Positions 1 to 11,527 of a stretch of DNA of 64,000 nt are shown piece after piece. Under the pieces are notes generated by a model. It worked only from the letters and a program-made list of their open reading frames with translations. It made no database searches and was not told the origin of the DNA. The stretch is from the NCBI GenBank assembly GCA_963989385.1, contig OZ022503.1, forward strand, positions 66,810,123-66,874,122. Reading direction: 5' to 3'. Position numbers and translations under genes: made by a program. This DNA is from Ctena decussata. Its lineage: Eukaryota > Mollusca > Bivalvia > Lucinida > Lucinidae. Every line of letters starts with the position of its first letter. Within the stretch, counting starts at the first letter, position 1.

Positions 1-2885
1 CTTCTTTTCATCATGCAATTCGTTAGACTGCCTCTGGCTCATAGAGCTTCTTTCCATCATGCAATTTGTAAGACCGGCTCTGGCTCATAGAGCTTCTTTC
101 CATCATGCAATTCGTAAGACTGGCTCTGGCTCGTGTAGAGTTTCTTTCCATCATGCAATTCGTAAGACTGGCTCTGGCTCGTACTGTTTCTTTCCATCAT
201 ACAATTCGTAAGACTGGCTCTGGCTCATAGAGTTTCTTTCCATCATGCAATTCGTAAGACTGGCTCTGGCTCATAAAGCTTCTTTTCATCATGCAATTCG
301 TAAGACTGGCCCTGGGTCATAGAGCTTCTTTCCATCATGCAATTCGTAAGACTGGCTCTGGCTCATAGAGCTTCTTTCCATCATGCGATTCGTAAGGCTG
401 GCTCTGGCTCGTGTAGAGTTTCTTTCCATCATGCAATTCGTAAGACTGGCTCTGGCTCATGAAGGTTTTTTCCATTATGCAATTCGTAAGACTGGCTCTG
501 GCTCATAGAGCTTCTTTCCATCATGCAATTCGTAAGACTGGCTCTGGTTCGTAGAGTTTCTTTCCATCATGCAATTCGCAAGACTGGCTCTGGCTCATAG
601 AGCTTTTTTCCATCATGCAATTCGTAAGACTGGCTCTGGCTCGTAGAGTTTCTTTCCATCATGCAATTCGTAAGACTGGCTCTGGCTCATAGAGTTTTTT
701 CCATCATGCAATTCGAAAGACTGGCTCTGGCTCATAAAGCTTCTTTTCATCATGCAATTCGTAAGACTGGCTCTGGCTCGTGTAGAGTTTCTTTCCATCA
801 TGCAATTCGTAAGACTGGCTCTGGCTCATGAAGGTTTTTTCCATTATGCAATTCGTAAGACTGGCTCTGGCTCATAGAGCTTCTTTCCATCATGCAATTC
901 GTAAGACTGGCTCTGGTTCGTAGAGTTTCTTTCCATCATGCAATTCGCAAGACTGGCTCTGGCTCATAGAGCTTTTTTTCCATCATGCAATTCGTAAGAC
1001 TGGCTCTGGCTCGTAGAGTTTCTTTCCATCATGCAATTCGTAAGACTGGCTCTGGCTTGTAGAGTTTCTTTCCATCATGCAATTCGTGAGACTGGCTCTG
1101 GCTCATAGAGCTTCTTTCCATCATGCAATTCGTAAGACTGGCTCTGGTTCATAGAGCTTCTTTCCATCATGCAATTCGTAAGACTGGCTCTGGCTCGTGG
1201 AGTTTCTTTCCATCATACAATTCGTAAGACTGGCTCTGGCTCATAGAGCTTCTTTCCATCATGCAATTCGAAAGACTGGCTCTGGCTCGTAGAGTTTCTT
1301 TCCATTATGCAATTCGTAAGACTGGCTCTGGCTCATAGAGTTTTTTCCATCATGCAATTCGAAAGACTGGCTCTGGCTCATAAAGCTTCTTTTCATCATG
1401 CAATTCGTAAGACTGGCTCTGGCTCATAGAGCTTCTTTCCATCATGCAATTCGTAAGACTGGCTCTGGTTCATAGAGCTTCTTTCCATCATGCAATTCGT
1501 AAGACTGGCTCTGGCTCTTCTAGAGTTTCTTTCCATCATGCAATTCGTAAGACTGGCTCTGGCTCGTAGAGTTTCTTTCCATCATGCAATTCGTAAGACT
1601 GGCTCTGGCTCGTAAATCTTCTTTTCATCATGCAATTCGTAAGACTGGCTCTGGGTCATAGAGCTTCTTTCCATCATGCAATTCGTAAGACTGGCTCTGG
1701 CTCATAGAGCTTCTTTCCATCATGCAATTCGTAAGACTGGCTCTGGCTCGTGTAGAGTTTTTTTTCCATCATGCAATTCGTAAGACTGGCTCTGGCTCAT
1801 GGAGGTTCTTACCATTATGCAATTCGTAAGACTGGCTCTGGCTCATAGAGCTTCTTTCCATCATGCAATTCGTAAGACTGGCTCTGGCACATAGAGCTTC
1901 TTTCCATCATGCAATTCGTAAGACTGGCTCTGGCTCTTGAGGTTCTTTACATCATGCAATTCGTAAGATTGGCTCTGGCTCATAGAGCTTCTTTCCATCA
2001 TGCAATTCGTAAGACTGACTCTGGCTCATAGAGCTTCTTTCCATCATGCAATTCGTAAGACTGGCTCTGGCTCATAGAGCTTCTTTCCATCATGCAATTC
2101 GTAAGACTGGCTCTGGCTTGTAGAGCTTCTTTCCATCATGCAATTCGTAAGACTGGCTCTGGCTCATAAAGCTTCTTTTCATCATGCAATTCGTAAGACT
2201 GGCTCTGGCTCATAGAGTTTCTTTCCATCATGCAATTTGTAAGACTGGCTCTGGCAAATAGAGCTTCTTTCCATCATGCAATTCGTACGACTGGCTCTGG
2301 TTCATAAAGCTTCTTTTCATCATGCAATTCATAAGACTGGCTCTGGCTCGTGGAGTTTCTTTCCATCATACAATTCGTAAGACCGGCTCTGGCTTGTAGA
2401 GCTTCTTTCCATCATGCAATTCGTAAGACTGGCTCTGGCTCATAAAGCTTCTTTTCATCATGCAATTCGTAAGACTGGCTCTGGCTCGTAGAGTTTCTTT
2501 CCATCATGCAATTCGTAAGACTGGCTCTGGCAAATAGAGCTTCTTTCCATCATGCAATTCGTAAGACTGGCTCTGGCTCATAAAGCTTCTTTTCATCATG
2601 CAATTCATAAGACTGGCTCTGGCTCGTGGAGTTTCTTTCCATCATACAATTCGTAAGACTGGCTCTGGCTCATAGAGCTTCTTTCCATCATGCAATTCGA
2701 AAGATTGGCTCTGGCTCATAAAGCTTCTTTTCATCATGCAATTCGTAAGACTGGCTCTGGCTCATAGAGGTTCTTTCCATGAAGCAATTCGTAAGACTGG
2801 CTCTGGCTCATAAAGCTGCTTTCCGTTATGCATCTCTGAGATTTCTTTCCATCATGCATCTCTAAGGCTGCTTTTCATCATAATT
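1..2885. repeat. 46-bp satellite array, about 60 monomers
   Basis: Head-to-tail monomers of about 46 bp sharing the core CATCATGCAATTCGTAAGAC followed by a GGCTCTGG doublet. Variants differ mainly in the linker (CATAGAG, CGTGTAGAG, CATAAAG, CATGAAGG), giving 44-48 bp lengths. The array is cut by the left window edge and decays over the last ~100 bp, where monomers shrink to CATCTCT-type fragments. Linker variants recur in the same order at a distance of about 369 bp, so there is higher-order structure. The monomer is not a multiple of three, so ORFs read through it shift frame at each copy and are not genes. Confidence 0.97.
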
Positions 2886-3636
2886 TATTGCGCCTGATAC
2901 ACGATGCTGATGATGTGAATGGACAAAGATGGTCACTAATGACCCCCGAAATACTCATGATGGGTCAGTGAATATTATTTATATTAAGAATTAAAGATGA
3001 CCACTCCACAGTTGTTTTTCAGCAAATTCAAAACTTACAGAAAACATACTAACATGTGTTTAACTCTTATTAACGAAAAATAAAAAAACATTGAATGTGG
3101 GTACGACGATTAAGATGTATTATTTCTAACACAGAGACCCTAGAAAACGTTTTCAGGAGTTAAAACAACTATGAAATCGACAGAACTACCTTGCTACTTT
3201 GATTGACACCGAAATTGAGAAGGCTGGACATATGGATATAAAAGAAGCAAGAACAGTTAGACCTGAAACAAATAATGAAGTAATAGCTTATATCAGTACT
3301 TTCAATCCAAGAATCCAACTGGTACGGAATAATACACGCAGAGAACGTACAATTCCATTTACACACGGAAATTAAAAACTCAGGCTGCTGCAAATAGCCA
3401 AATTACAACAATGATATATGACCTGTACATGTATGCATAACAAGCTTATATGTGCGAAACATTTGCTTTGAAGTATAGAGAACAAACTGGTAGAGTTTTC
3501 ACACAACTCCTGAAAGTTGCGAAGTGAAATAGCATTCTTAAGTTCTGGCTGGCTATCCATTTGAAGAAGCTTGATTTTTTTTCCAAACCCCAAATAGGGG
3601 CGTACCTGACGTCAATGAGCTGCGGCGGATTAATCT
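2886..3636. other. No recognised feature
   Basis: AT-rich sequence between the satellite and the first fold-back element. Short ORFs here show no recognisable domain or splice context. Confidence 0.6.
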
Positions 3637-3872
3637 GAGCCGCGACACGAGAAAGCCAACAAAGTGGTTGTGCGCCCAGCGCAGACTCAGATCAGCCTGG
3701 GCATTCGCCCAGTCTGACCAGAGTCTTCGCCGTCCGCATGGAGGTAGCTTAGACCCTTATCTATCCTTTAAGCGCTTAGCGAAGAGTCTGATCGGACTGC
3801 GCGGATGCCCAGGCTGATCTGAGTCTGCGCTAGGCGCACAACCGCTTTATTCGTTTTCTCGTGTCGCGATTC
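3637..3872. mobile_element. Fold-back TIR element, family A, copy 1
   Basis: Begins GAGCCGCGACACGAGAAA and ends with the reverse complement (TTTTCTCGTGTCGCGATTC). The two arms of about 100 bp pair along nearly their whole length and flank a short spacer containing GCTTAGACCC. No coding capacity, so a miniature inverted-repeat element. Seven other copies lie in this window. Confidence 0.9.
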
Positions 3873-3984
3873 AATTCTGTTTCAGACTGCCATTCTTATA
3901 AGTGTTATTCACAAACCATATCGCAATATTGTCGGCAAAACACACTTAGAATCTGTTAATTACCACTGCAGCTGGTGTAAGTGC

Positions 3985-4165
3985 CGTGTGGCGACCGCAA
4001 AAGTCTTTCCCAGTACTTCACTATCATTAAAGTGTATTTTCTTATTTCACCACTGGTCGTGAATATAATCAAAACCTCTCGGCTAGTTTCGTTTCTTTGG
4101 TGCATTTCTTGGTTCCGAAAGAATTTAAACTTTTCAGATTATCATTTGCCTTAAGGCACTTTGGT
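3985..4165 (+). repeat. Dispersed repeat, also at 8185-8445
   Basis: Shares GTGTGGCGACCGCAAAA-type and TTTCTTTGGTGCATTTCTT-type blocks, in the same order, with the stretch just after the transmembrane exon at 8.2-8.4 kb. Non-coding; class unknown. Confidence 0.6.
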
Positions 4166-4689
4166 GAATTTACAGTCAGCATTGTTTTGCTCCCAATTTG
4201 CATTTGTAAAGAATAGGACTATGAGTATCTTTCATGGGTGTGAGGTGAAAAACATGCCTACCAAGGGTCACTGTTCGGCAGCACGAGGCTTGCCGAGTGA
4301 TGCCGAAAAGTTATTCTGAGGGGCGGATTGTGCTATCCAAGACTCACGCCTATTATATACTTTTTTATGTATGATATGCAACGTGTGATGTTTAACGTGA
4401 AACTTACTGAGTGCATAACTTCAATGTTTGAGATGTTTGAGAGGTGTTTTGAAAGAAGCCGACGCTTTCTTTGACACGTTCGATTCTTTATGTTAACGTT
4501 CGACATGGAATAAGTGACGTCATTCTACTTTTTTCATGACGCCATCTTCTGTACCGCCAACATCATTTTGTAGCCATACGACCAAAGCATTGGCTACATG
4601 TGGTACTCGCGTGAAACCTTATCTGGAATGGCAACAAATTAGGCCCTACTGGTAAAGGAAAGGACGTGCCATCAGAATACGTATTTTTA

Positions 4690-4930
4690 AGAAAAAATAA
4701 TTAAGTAAATAGTGAAATAAACAAACAAATAAATAAATAAATAAGAAAACATAATAACAATGAGTACTGAGTATTAAAAGATACATACATAGCGGGAGAC
4801 ACATTGATTTTAAATATTTTTTTTGTTTTTCTTTCTTTCTCTCTTTACTTGACTTTACTTTTTTACTCATGTTTTCTTTCTTTCTTCCTTTCTTTCTTTC
4901 AATTTTCTTTCTTTCTTTCTTTCTTTGCAG
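4690..4930. repeat. Microsatellites (AAAT)n and (CTTT)n
   Basis: (AAAT)n-like run near 4728-4744 and long interrupted CTTT runs from about 4828 to 4927. The second ends TTTCTTTGCAG, which looks like a strong splice acceptor made by the microsatellite; no convincing exon follows. Confidence 0.9.
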
Positions 4931-5057
4931 CTGTGTCGGTCGGGGTGAAGGTAAAATTTCATTTCACATGACAGACATGAAATACAAGACAAAATGAAAC
5001 AGGATAGTTACATTGAGACCACTGTGTCTCCCATAAATATATGACCCCTATTCTTAA

Positions 5058-5125
5058 GCAAACAGTTTAGACCCAGATCAGACTGCTCCTAAGGAGCAGT
5101 CTGATCAGGGTCAACACTTTTTGCC
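5058..5125. mobile_element. Small fold-back element, family B
   Basis: Palindrome starting GCAAACAGTTTAGACCCAGA, with a centre of GCTCCTAAGGAGC. About 65 bp. Related copies lie at 7068, 12870, 48335 and 55117. Non-coding. Confidence 0.8.
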
Positions 5126-5408
5126 AACAATTTTAGAAACATTCCTAGGGTGGACAAATCAACTTTAAAAAAAGAAAGAAAAGAGAATATGGAGGAAGTC
5201 CACCACAGAGATGGTGGCGGTGTTCCTTTTTTAAAATACCCGTCAGTATTACGGTAATGTAGCTAAAACAAAAGATCATAAACCCGCATAAGATACCCGT
5301 ATACAAAAACAGACTCGGATGACAAAACTTAAGGAAAATAGTAGATCAATCGATGGGCAAAAACCTGAGATGCTGACTTTATACCGACTGTACCCTGAAG
5401 AATGAAAA
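5126..5408. other. Upstream of first visible membrane-protein exon
   Basis: No promoter element or signal-peptide exon recognised. The frame of the following exon has a TGA at 5403-5405, so the exon cannot extend further left than that. Confidence 0.5.
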
Positions 5409-5571
5409 ATGAGGGATACGCCAGGTGTTCCAATCTGCAAGGATTGCTTTAGAGGCATAGATCCTGAGTGGCTTAAAGTGATGAACGAGGCATTTAAAGA
5501 CTTGGTAACTTCGACTGAAAATACAACACAGCTGCCTAGAACCACCAATGCCACAACACAGCCAGTACCAC
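5409..5571 (+). CDS. Membrane protein, extracellular stem exon
   Basis: First visible exon of a four-exon plus-strand gene of unknown identity. The frame reads from an ATG at 5409, or could enter at a possible acceptor at 5424/5425 (CCAG|GTG). It ends at a good donor (CCAC|GTAAGT), phase 1. The peptide has a CKDC motif, an acidic/amphipathic stretch, then a Thr/Asn-rich stem with two N-glycosylation sequons (NTT, NAT), as expected next to a membrane on the outside. There is no signal peptide, so upstream exons probably exist beyond what I can recognise. Joining to 8049 gives P-P-N-Q-T with the frame intact. From the ATG, the four exons sum to 912 nt, exactly 304 codons including the stop. No family recognised. 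Confidence 0.65.
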
Positions 5572-7067
5572 GTAAGTTTTTTCCTTTGTCCTTTTTAGCT
5601 CATCTATATCAGAGTACACTGAACTGATTTATCATCTGATGTTTATTAAACATCTGGCTTTTGTTTTGTTTGAGAAAGAAAAACACTTTTTTGTCACAAT
5701 TTCCCTATTGAAAAACAACAGTCAACGTATTACTTTAATTTTAAAATTTCCTATTTCCTTTATAAAAAGACATTGAGTTCTGCTGCACAAAGATTGTTTA
5801 CTCACCTTTGTCTGTGTTCAGTGCGGTCATTTTTGCCCTGACTTAAATTGTCATCATCTTTCTCAGGGGAAATCGACTAAACGAGCAAATACCCATTTTT
5901 TTTTCATTTTCTTTTAACCGCTGAACGGTCTTAATTAGAAAACTTGAAATGCCAAGTAATCTACAAAACCTTACATATCTGATTATATGGTTTTAATGAA
6001 ATTATAACGCTCTACATCCAAATAGACCTTTTCGGTAAATCGATATTAGGACGTCATATTCTCTTAGTTGTTTCAGATCTAACTTTTTAATACATTCTGA
6101 TTATAATCTGGACCAGGCCCCGCTAGTTTGTGACGTGTTTTGCAACTTAAGAACATAAAGTTGACCATGATCAAAAGCAGTCACATCCATCTGCAAAAAC
6201 ATTTCTGTCAGCTCTAGGAGGTTAAAATTTATGAACCCTCAAGTAATTGAAATTAGGTTTAACGGCCCACCAACATAACTAAGTCTCACCTGAATGATGG
6301 TTGGAACAAGGATGCGAAAATGCAGACTCTGGATTGTTAGTATGACGGACATCTTTAATTCAAAGTATGGCTGTTCATGAAAAAGGTATTAGATAATGGA
6401 CATCCACAATCGTTTTGAAAAATATGGGGTGCCGTTTCTCTATCATTCCGCACTGTTTATCGATATCCATAATAATTATTCTAGTTTTGGATATTCAATG
6501 TTTATCTTAATTTCGTGCTTTCCAAATTTTGATGTCTATCAGGCAAATAATGGAGTTATAGATGTCCTTATACGAATTTGGAATAGCATAAAAATCAAGA
6601 TAAGTAATGGATATCCATAAAAAAGTAATCGATAGTAATTCGAATACTGGATATCAAAAAATCTCTGAATATTAGGTAGATACATGTATGTGGATATCCA
6701 ACAAAGGAATTACGGATTTTCAAAAACTATTGGAGATATCCATAATTATTTTGTGATATCAAAAATAACATATATATGACTGTCATATTGACTATAATAG
6801 AAAGACAATATGACAATTAAACAGTAAAAGAACGCCTCATAAATAAGGGACTTCCATTTATGGATATCATAAATAGTAACAAGGGAAGCCATAATCTCAT
6901 GACCGAGATTGTGATTCATAAAAACATGATCTTAAGATGTAATTTCAGTTTTAGTAAAACACACCTCTGAGACATTGTTATTATGTTTCATCAGAATGGC
7001 GATGTCCTCTTTCATTACATCAATACAGTCAGTGTACTTTAATTGAACATTTTGACAGTCTGTCTGA

Positions 7068-7131
7068 ACAAACAGTGCAGATGCAGATCAGACAGTAATC
7101 TGATCTAGGTCTGCATTATTTGCAAACAGTT
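7068..7131. mobile_element. Small fold-back element, family B
   Basis: CAAACAGTGCAGATGCAGAT and its imperfect inverse ending TTTGCAAACAGTTT; same family as 5058-5125. Confidence 0.7.
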
Positions 7132-7837
7132 TAACAAAACACTCTCTTGTATGGAGGTAGGACAAGAGTCGAACATCAAATACTCGTATTTCATTCAGTG
7201 TCCAAACAAAACTGTGGTAAAAGGTGTGCATTACACAATACAAAACGGTTGGTTTACAACGGAAATAAAAACATTTTGTAATTTTATTTCATAAGAACGA
7301 AACGAAAGGAATAAAATTTCACCTAACTCCATTTCTGTTTGCGTGGTCAGTCAAATATCCAATGCAGCAAACACATATGTAACTCATACTTTGACCGGGG
7401 TTCAGGGTCGTTAGTAAGAGCATGTGGGACTTTTTAACATAAATATTCACAACAGCCAACTTCAACCTCCCTCCCTCCCCCATCCCCTCCCCAAATTCAA
7501 TACGAACTGTGGCGTACCTCCAGCAAGCCCCCGTAGTGTAGTCCTCTTGGCTGAGTATCTTAAATCTGATTTGTTTTTAGGAGATGGCCACTATAAGCTT
7601 TTAGCCTACTGTCAGATCCTGATACTTGAGATTGTAACTTATACAATGTGAATTGATTAATAAAATATTGTTTAATCCAAATCTGATTCTGACGGTTCGA
7701 TCCTCTCTGGTGTGCCTGAGAAAAGTTCTGTTTGGTTTTTCTCTTGGATCTCCACCCCATTTCTCATCGTGCGACTCAATTAGGATGAAGTCGGGTAAAT
7801 TCGAACAGCAGGTATACATTCGAGCATACCATTGAAA

Positions 7838-7935
7838 ACAGTGAAAATCCAGATGAAACGGCTCATAATGTACAGATTATTTGGCGATAAAATGTGTTTA
7901 AACTAATGAGCCGTCTCATCAGGATTTTCACTGTT
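7838..7935. mobile_element. Fold-back element, nested in a second inverted repeat
   Basis: Starts ACAGTGAAAATCCAGATGAA and ends with its near inverse (TCAGGATTTTCACTGT), with ATGAGCCGTCTCAT-type inner arms. It is itself flanked by inverted copies of a GGGTAAATTCGAACAGC-like sequence (about 7788-7812 and 7997-8032), so one small element sits within another. Confidence 0.75.
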
Positions 7936-8048
7936 TGCCTAATTATTTTGTTTTTATTCCAAACAACTGACATATAAAGGAAACAATGTGACTATCCGAA
8001 TTTACCCGCTGTCCGAATTTACCTGACTTTACCCTAACTTTTTTTCAG

Positions 8049-8160
8049 CCAATCAAACAGAGGAGGAAGGCCTCAGTGGCGGTGGAGTTGCTGGCCTTGT
8101 TATAGGAGTTATACTAGCCATTGTCATCATAATTGTTGTCATTATTATCTTATATAAAAG
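8049..8160 (+). CDS. Membrane protein, transmembrane exon
   Basis: Preceded by a pyrimidine tract ending TTTTTTTCAG and followed by AAAAG|GTAACT. The 112-nt exon enters in phase 1 and leaves in phase 2. It starts with an N-Q-T sequon and acidic residues. A Gly-rich lead-in (SGGGVAG) is followed by about 20 hydrophobic Val/Ile/Leu residues and a YKRR stop-transfer signal. This is a clear single transmembrane helix, roughly residues 68-90 counted from the ATG at 5409, with the C-terminus predicted to be cytoplasmic. The Gly-x-x-x-Gly spacing could favour helix packing. Confidence 0.85.
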
Positions 8161-8184
8161 GTAACTATTATACATTAATAAAGG

Positions 8185-8445
8185 TACCGTGTGGCGGCCG
8201 TAAAATGTCTTCCCGTACATCATCATAGTTCAGATTGTATTTTCTGGTCCTTTGGGATCATCAATTTTAGTAGGTCATTTTGAAAATAGAGTTGTGCTTA
8301 AGCCGGTGCTGGGGGAGGGGGGGGGGGAGCGGGGAGCGCAGCCAGTGTTGCACATTTCATTACTTGTCATGAACAAACTTAATTAAACCAAGTCTGCTAT
8401 TTTTTTTTCTTTGGTGTATTCCTTGCTTCCAAAGAATCTAACTAT
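8185..8445 (+). repeat. Dispersed repeat, pair of 3985-4165
   Basis: Begins GGTACCGTGTGGCGGCCGTA. Compared with the 4-kb copy it carries an inserted stretch with a G-rich tract (about 8311-8335). Non-coding, at the 5' end of intron 2. Confidence 0.6.
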
Positions 8446-8696
8446 TAAGTACTTATTTATATATTGAGACACCTTGACCATTTTAATCAAATACTAACTA
8501 TGATAGTTCATGAACAAAAAAATAATTTGTGTCGAAAAAATCTTGTCGCAATGGACAAACCAGTACAGACTCTGATAGCAGTACTCTACGAAAGACTGGT
8601 AGTGACTTCATTGTTCGTAATTTACACTTCACAGTTCATACTTCACAGTTCATAATTTTAAAGACCCCGTTGCCCTAATAGCGTGAAATAGTTTAA

Positions 8697-8900
8697 TCAA
8701 GATGTATCGCTGCAAACTTCTCACCAGAGTTTCGTCACTGTAAATAACTGTGAATAGCCACGCGCCTTTAAACAGACAAAAGATCATTGAGTCTCACATA
8801 AAACAGGTTTGAAAATGAATTGAGTCATCTTAGTTGCCAACTAAAATGACCTACTTTCGATATCATAAACGTGAATAAAATGGTAAAAATACAATGTACA
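8697..8900 (+). repeat. Dispersed repeat, also at 58632-58840
   Basis: About 200 bp shared in the same orientation. Shared words include ATCGCTGCAA, TTTCGATATCATAAA and ATGGTAAAAATACAATGTAC. No ORF; class unknown. Confidence 0.75.
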
Positions 8901-9225
8901 AGAGTGGAGTCCTATTCAGTATAGCGCTTTTGGATCTGTTACATCGCTCGACGGGCAACCAATCAAGATAAATTGTATTTCGTGAAGCGTTTTTCGTTTT
9001 TCAAAAACATGTTCCTACTACTGTTTCCAGTTATATGACTCAACTTATGCACATAAACCGACATTTTATCTCCAAACGTGAAGGCTGAAGCCCCTTTCAT
9101 AATGATTTGTGTTTGTAAACACGTTTTTATCACTCGTAGGCATGTGGAGACTTTAAAGAAGGAATTTTGAAATGTGAATAATGAACCGTGACGCCTGGAG
9201 TACGAATTTATGAAATTATGAAACA

Positions 9226-10265
9226 TGAGTTGTGAAATACGGAGTATGAACTGTGAATTATGAAGCGTATAGTATGACTTATGAAATATGAACTGCGAAG
9301 TGATGTATAAACTGTGAAGTATGAACTGTGAAATATGAAGTTCGAAATTTAAATGGTTAAGTATGAATTATGAACTTTTAATTTTTAAAGAGTGAAGTAT
9401 AAACAGTGAACTACGAAGTATGAAATATGAAGAATGAACTGTGAAGTGTGATGTATTTTCCGTCAAATATGAACTATGAAGTTTGCAGTTTGGTTTATAG
9501 AGTGTGAAGTATGAACCGTTCTTCATACTTCATGGTTCGAACTTCACAGCTTATATTTCACAGTTCATACTTCAAATGTAATAGTATAAAGTTCATAGTT
9601 CAAGAGTAATCATTTGGAGAAACACTGTATGCCTAATAAGAAAGTATTTTATGTTTGGTTTGGGCTGGCTTTACGGTCGCTTGCATGGGGGAGGGCTATT
9701 TGTTTTGCTGTCCGCTCTTACTACTTGGGTCGTTGGTTTGAGTAACTATTTCACGTTTGTTTTTGTGGGTGGATATGGAAGTTAATTGTACCAGTTCCTT
9801 TTAAGTTACTTTAATCGTACTCGAGTACCAAATGCTATATACCAAGTTTCAAGCCCACTTGTGTTTAAGAAAATAGGTGGCATAGAAGTGATGAAAGGTA
9901 CTGCGCTGACAGGACCTTTGCCTCCCCAATATGGTTAACAATGACTCTAAATACCGAGAGCAGAATTGCCAGTGCAAACAGTGTCGAAACATATCTGATT
10001 ACTATGGATGACCAGTGAAGATTTAACACTCCATAGTCCATGTTTCACACTTCAGAGTTCATACTTCACAGTTTCCTACACTGTTATCTTAGACATGTAA
10101 GAGAACGGGACGTGACACTTCAAAGTTCGTACTTCATAGTTCTCAGTGCATACTTCACATCTCACAGTTCGGGATTTCATAGTTTACTATGAAGTATGAG
10201 CTGTGATATTTGAACTATGAAGCGTGAAGAATAAATAAAGAACTGCGAAGTATGAACTATGAGTT
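9226..10265. repeat. Degenerate short tandem repeat (TATGAACTGTGAAG-like)
   Basis: Dense variants of a ~14-bp word, TATGAACTGTGAAG, run on the plus strand at 9230-9520 and 10190-10265. The inverse (CTTCACAGTTCATA) runs at 9517-9600 and 10020-10170, with a small outlier at 8615-8655. The opposing blocks could form long imperfect hairpins. The segment between them (9610-10010) is ordinary sequence. Confidence 0.75.
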
Positions 10266-10274
10266 TGTAGAGCG

Positions 10275-10490
10275 GAACTGAACGGAACAGCTACTAGGCT
10301 TCATCCTCCCCCGAACGCAATCCATCCGTTCTGTTCTGTTTCAATTATCGTAACTACTTCTGTTTCAATTTTGTTCTGTTACAATTCTCCCATTCTCCTA
10401 ACAGAACATAATTGAAACAGAAGTAGTTACGGTAACTGAATTCTGTTCTGTTCTCTTCAATTCTCCTAGTTTCTCAAATACATAATTATT
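10275..10490. repeat. Inverted repeat rich in TTCTGTT words
   Basis: TCGTAACTACTTCTGTTTCA at about 10348-10367 is mirrored by TGAAACAGAAGTAGTTACGG at about 10413-10432. CTGTTCTGTT runs lie on both sides. Confidence 0.6.
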
Positions 10491-10740
10491 GATTATTATA
10501 ATAAAATTGGTTACTAAATTTGCATAAAAACCATTTATTACCTCCCTTGTCAATTTTATACATTATCGATTCGACTTATTCCGTAAAATTTCTCTGTTCC
10601 GTTCCGTTCCGCAAAATACCGATAGCCCTATGAAGTGTTAAGTTTTATATATGGACGAAGTTAATGGTATTTATATGGGACAAACGGCCTACACTCGAGC
10701 TACTGTTTAAATATGCAACGATGTTCTTTTGCATAAATTA

Positions 10741-11315
10741 TACATCTGGAAAAAGTTAAGCACCCCCAATTATTGTTGCAACAGTTTAATCTAAACCTTT
10801 CACAACTTTTCACTGATAGTATTCCAAACCATTTCTTTTCGTAATTATTAAGCCTTGATATATTGCTTCTTGATATCTGAGTAAATGGGCATCAACTGAC
10901 AGTAAATCAGTCAAAAATTTTAAGTGAAAGCGCACGCTATGTTTTCAACGAAAAAGTTGCTTGTTAAACGTTAGGGTTGCAATCAAGGAACTTCGTACTT
11001 CATTGGTTGTTTATATCCAGAAATGACAGATTTAACAAGCGCATGAAGTCTTAAGCTTGTGAAAGTTATGTTGCTGAGTCCGTGAATAAGATTGTCCAGT
11101 TCAACCCCTATATAAAACAGGACCGTTTTTCTATTCCAGAAAAAAGTGCCATCATTTTGACAAATCATAGCCTCAAATTTAGGCAGAACATGTCAGACGT
11201 TCCGATCTTTGAATTGCATTCAAAATCAATTTCAACGCCTGTTTTTTTTCTTTTTGCGACGCTCGATTGAAAAAAATGAATTTTACTTGGGGGTGCTTAA
11301 CTTTTATCCAGGTAT
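10741..11315. mobile_element. Tc1-like non-autonomous TIR element
   Basis: The left end has AAAAGTTAAGCACCCCCA and the right end has the inverse TGGGGGTGCTTAACTTTT. Both are preceded by TAC(A)T/CTGGA-type tips and bounded by TA-rich sequence, consistent with TA target duplication. About 575 bp with no recognisable transposase. It lies in intron 2 of the membrane-protein gene. Confidence 0.75.
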
Positions 11316-11467
11316 ATACATACAAGTTTATTTGCTGGATAGATACAAGTAAACAATGTATACAGTTTCCGGTTTCTTCTGTGCCACAACCCAGCCTCTA
11401 TGTGACAAAACCCGTCTACATGTTTTTGTGTTTTTGTTTCTTACCTTTTTTTTGTTTTTAATTGCAG

Positions 11468-11527
11468 ACGTTTGTTGCCGGGAAGATCGAGAAAACAGGA
11501 TACTGTTATATTTTCCTTTGACACAAG
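11468..11527 (+). CDS. Membrane protein, juxtamembrane cytoplasmic exon
   Basis: A 60-nt exon between TTTTTAATTGCAG and AAG|GTACTA. It enters and leaves in phase 2. It encodes a basic stretch right after the membrane anchor (RLLPGRSRKQ), then a short hydrophobic run (VIFSFDT). The positive charge fits the cytoplasmic side of a single-pass protein. Exon size, phase and chemistry all agree with the neighbouring exons, although 20 codons is too short to identify alone. Confidence 0.7.

Larger units (their letters stand above)
5572..8048 (+). other. Intron 1 of the membrane-protein gene
   Basis: 2.5 kb between donor GTAAGT and acceptor TTTTTTTCAG. AT-rich. It holds a family B fold-back at 7068 and a nested fold-back at 7788-8032. 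Many GGATATCCATAA-like words between 6380 and 6880 suggest a degenerate repeat; no other gene seen. Confidence 0.55.

Noticed and set aside
613..801. 62-codon minus-strand ORF with repeated MSQSQSYELHDGKK-like text
   Set aside because: Pure read-through of the 46-bp satellite; the unit is not a multiple of three, so the frame is not maintained.
1..2885. Possible CRISPR-like array
   Set aside because: Monomers are contiguous with no unique spacers, and the DNA is eukaryotic.
4921..4960. Microexon after the (CTTT)n tract (GCAG|CTGTGTCGG…|GTAAAA)
   Set aside because: The acceptor is made by the microsatellite, the 20-nt exon has no independent support, and no partner exon was found.
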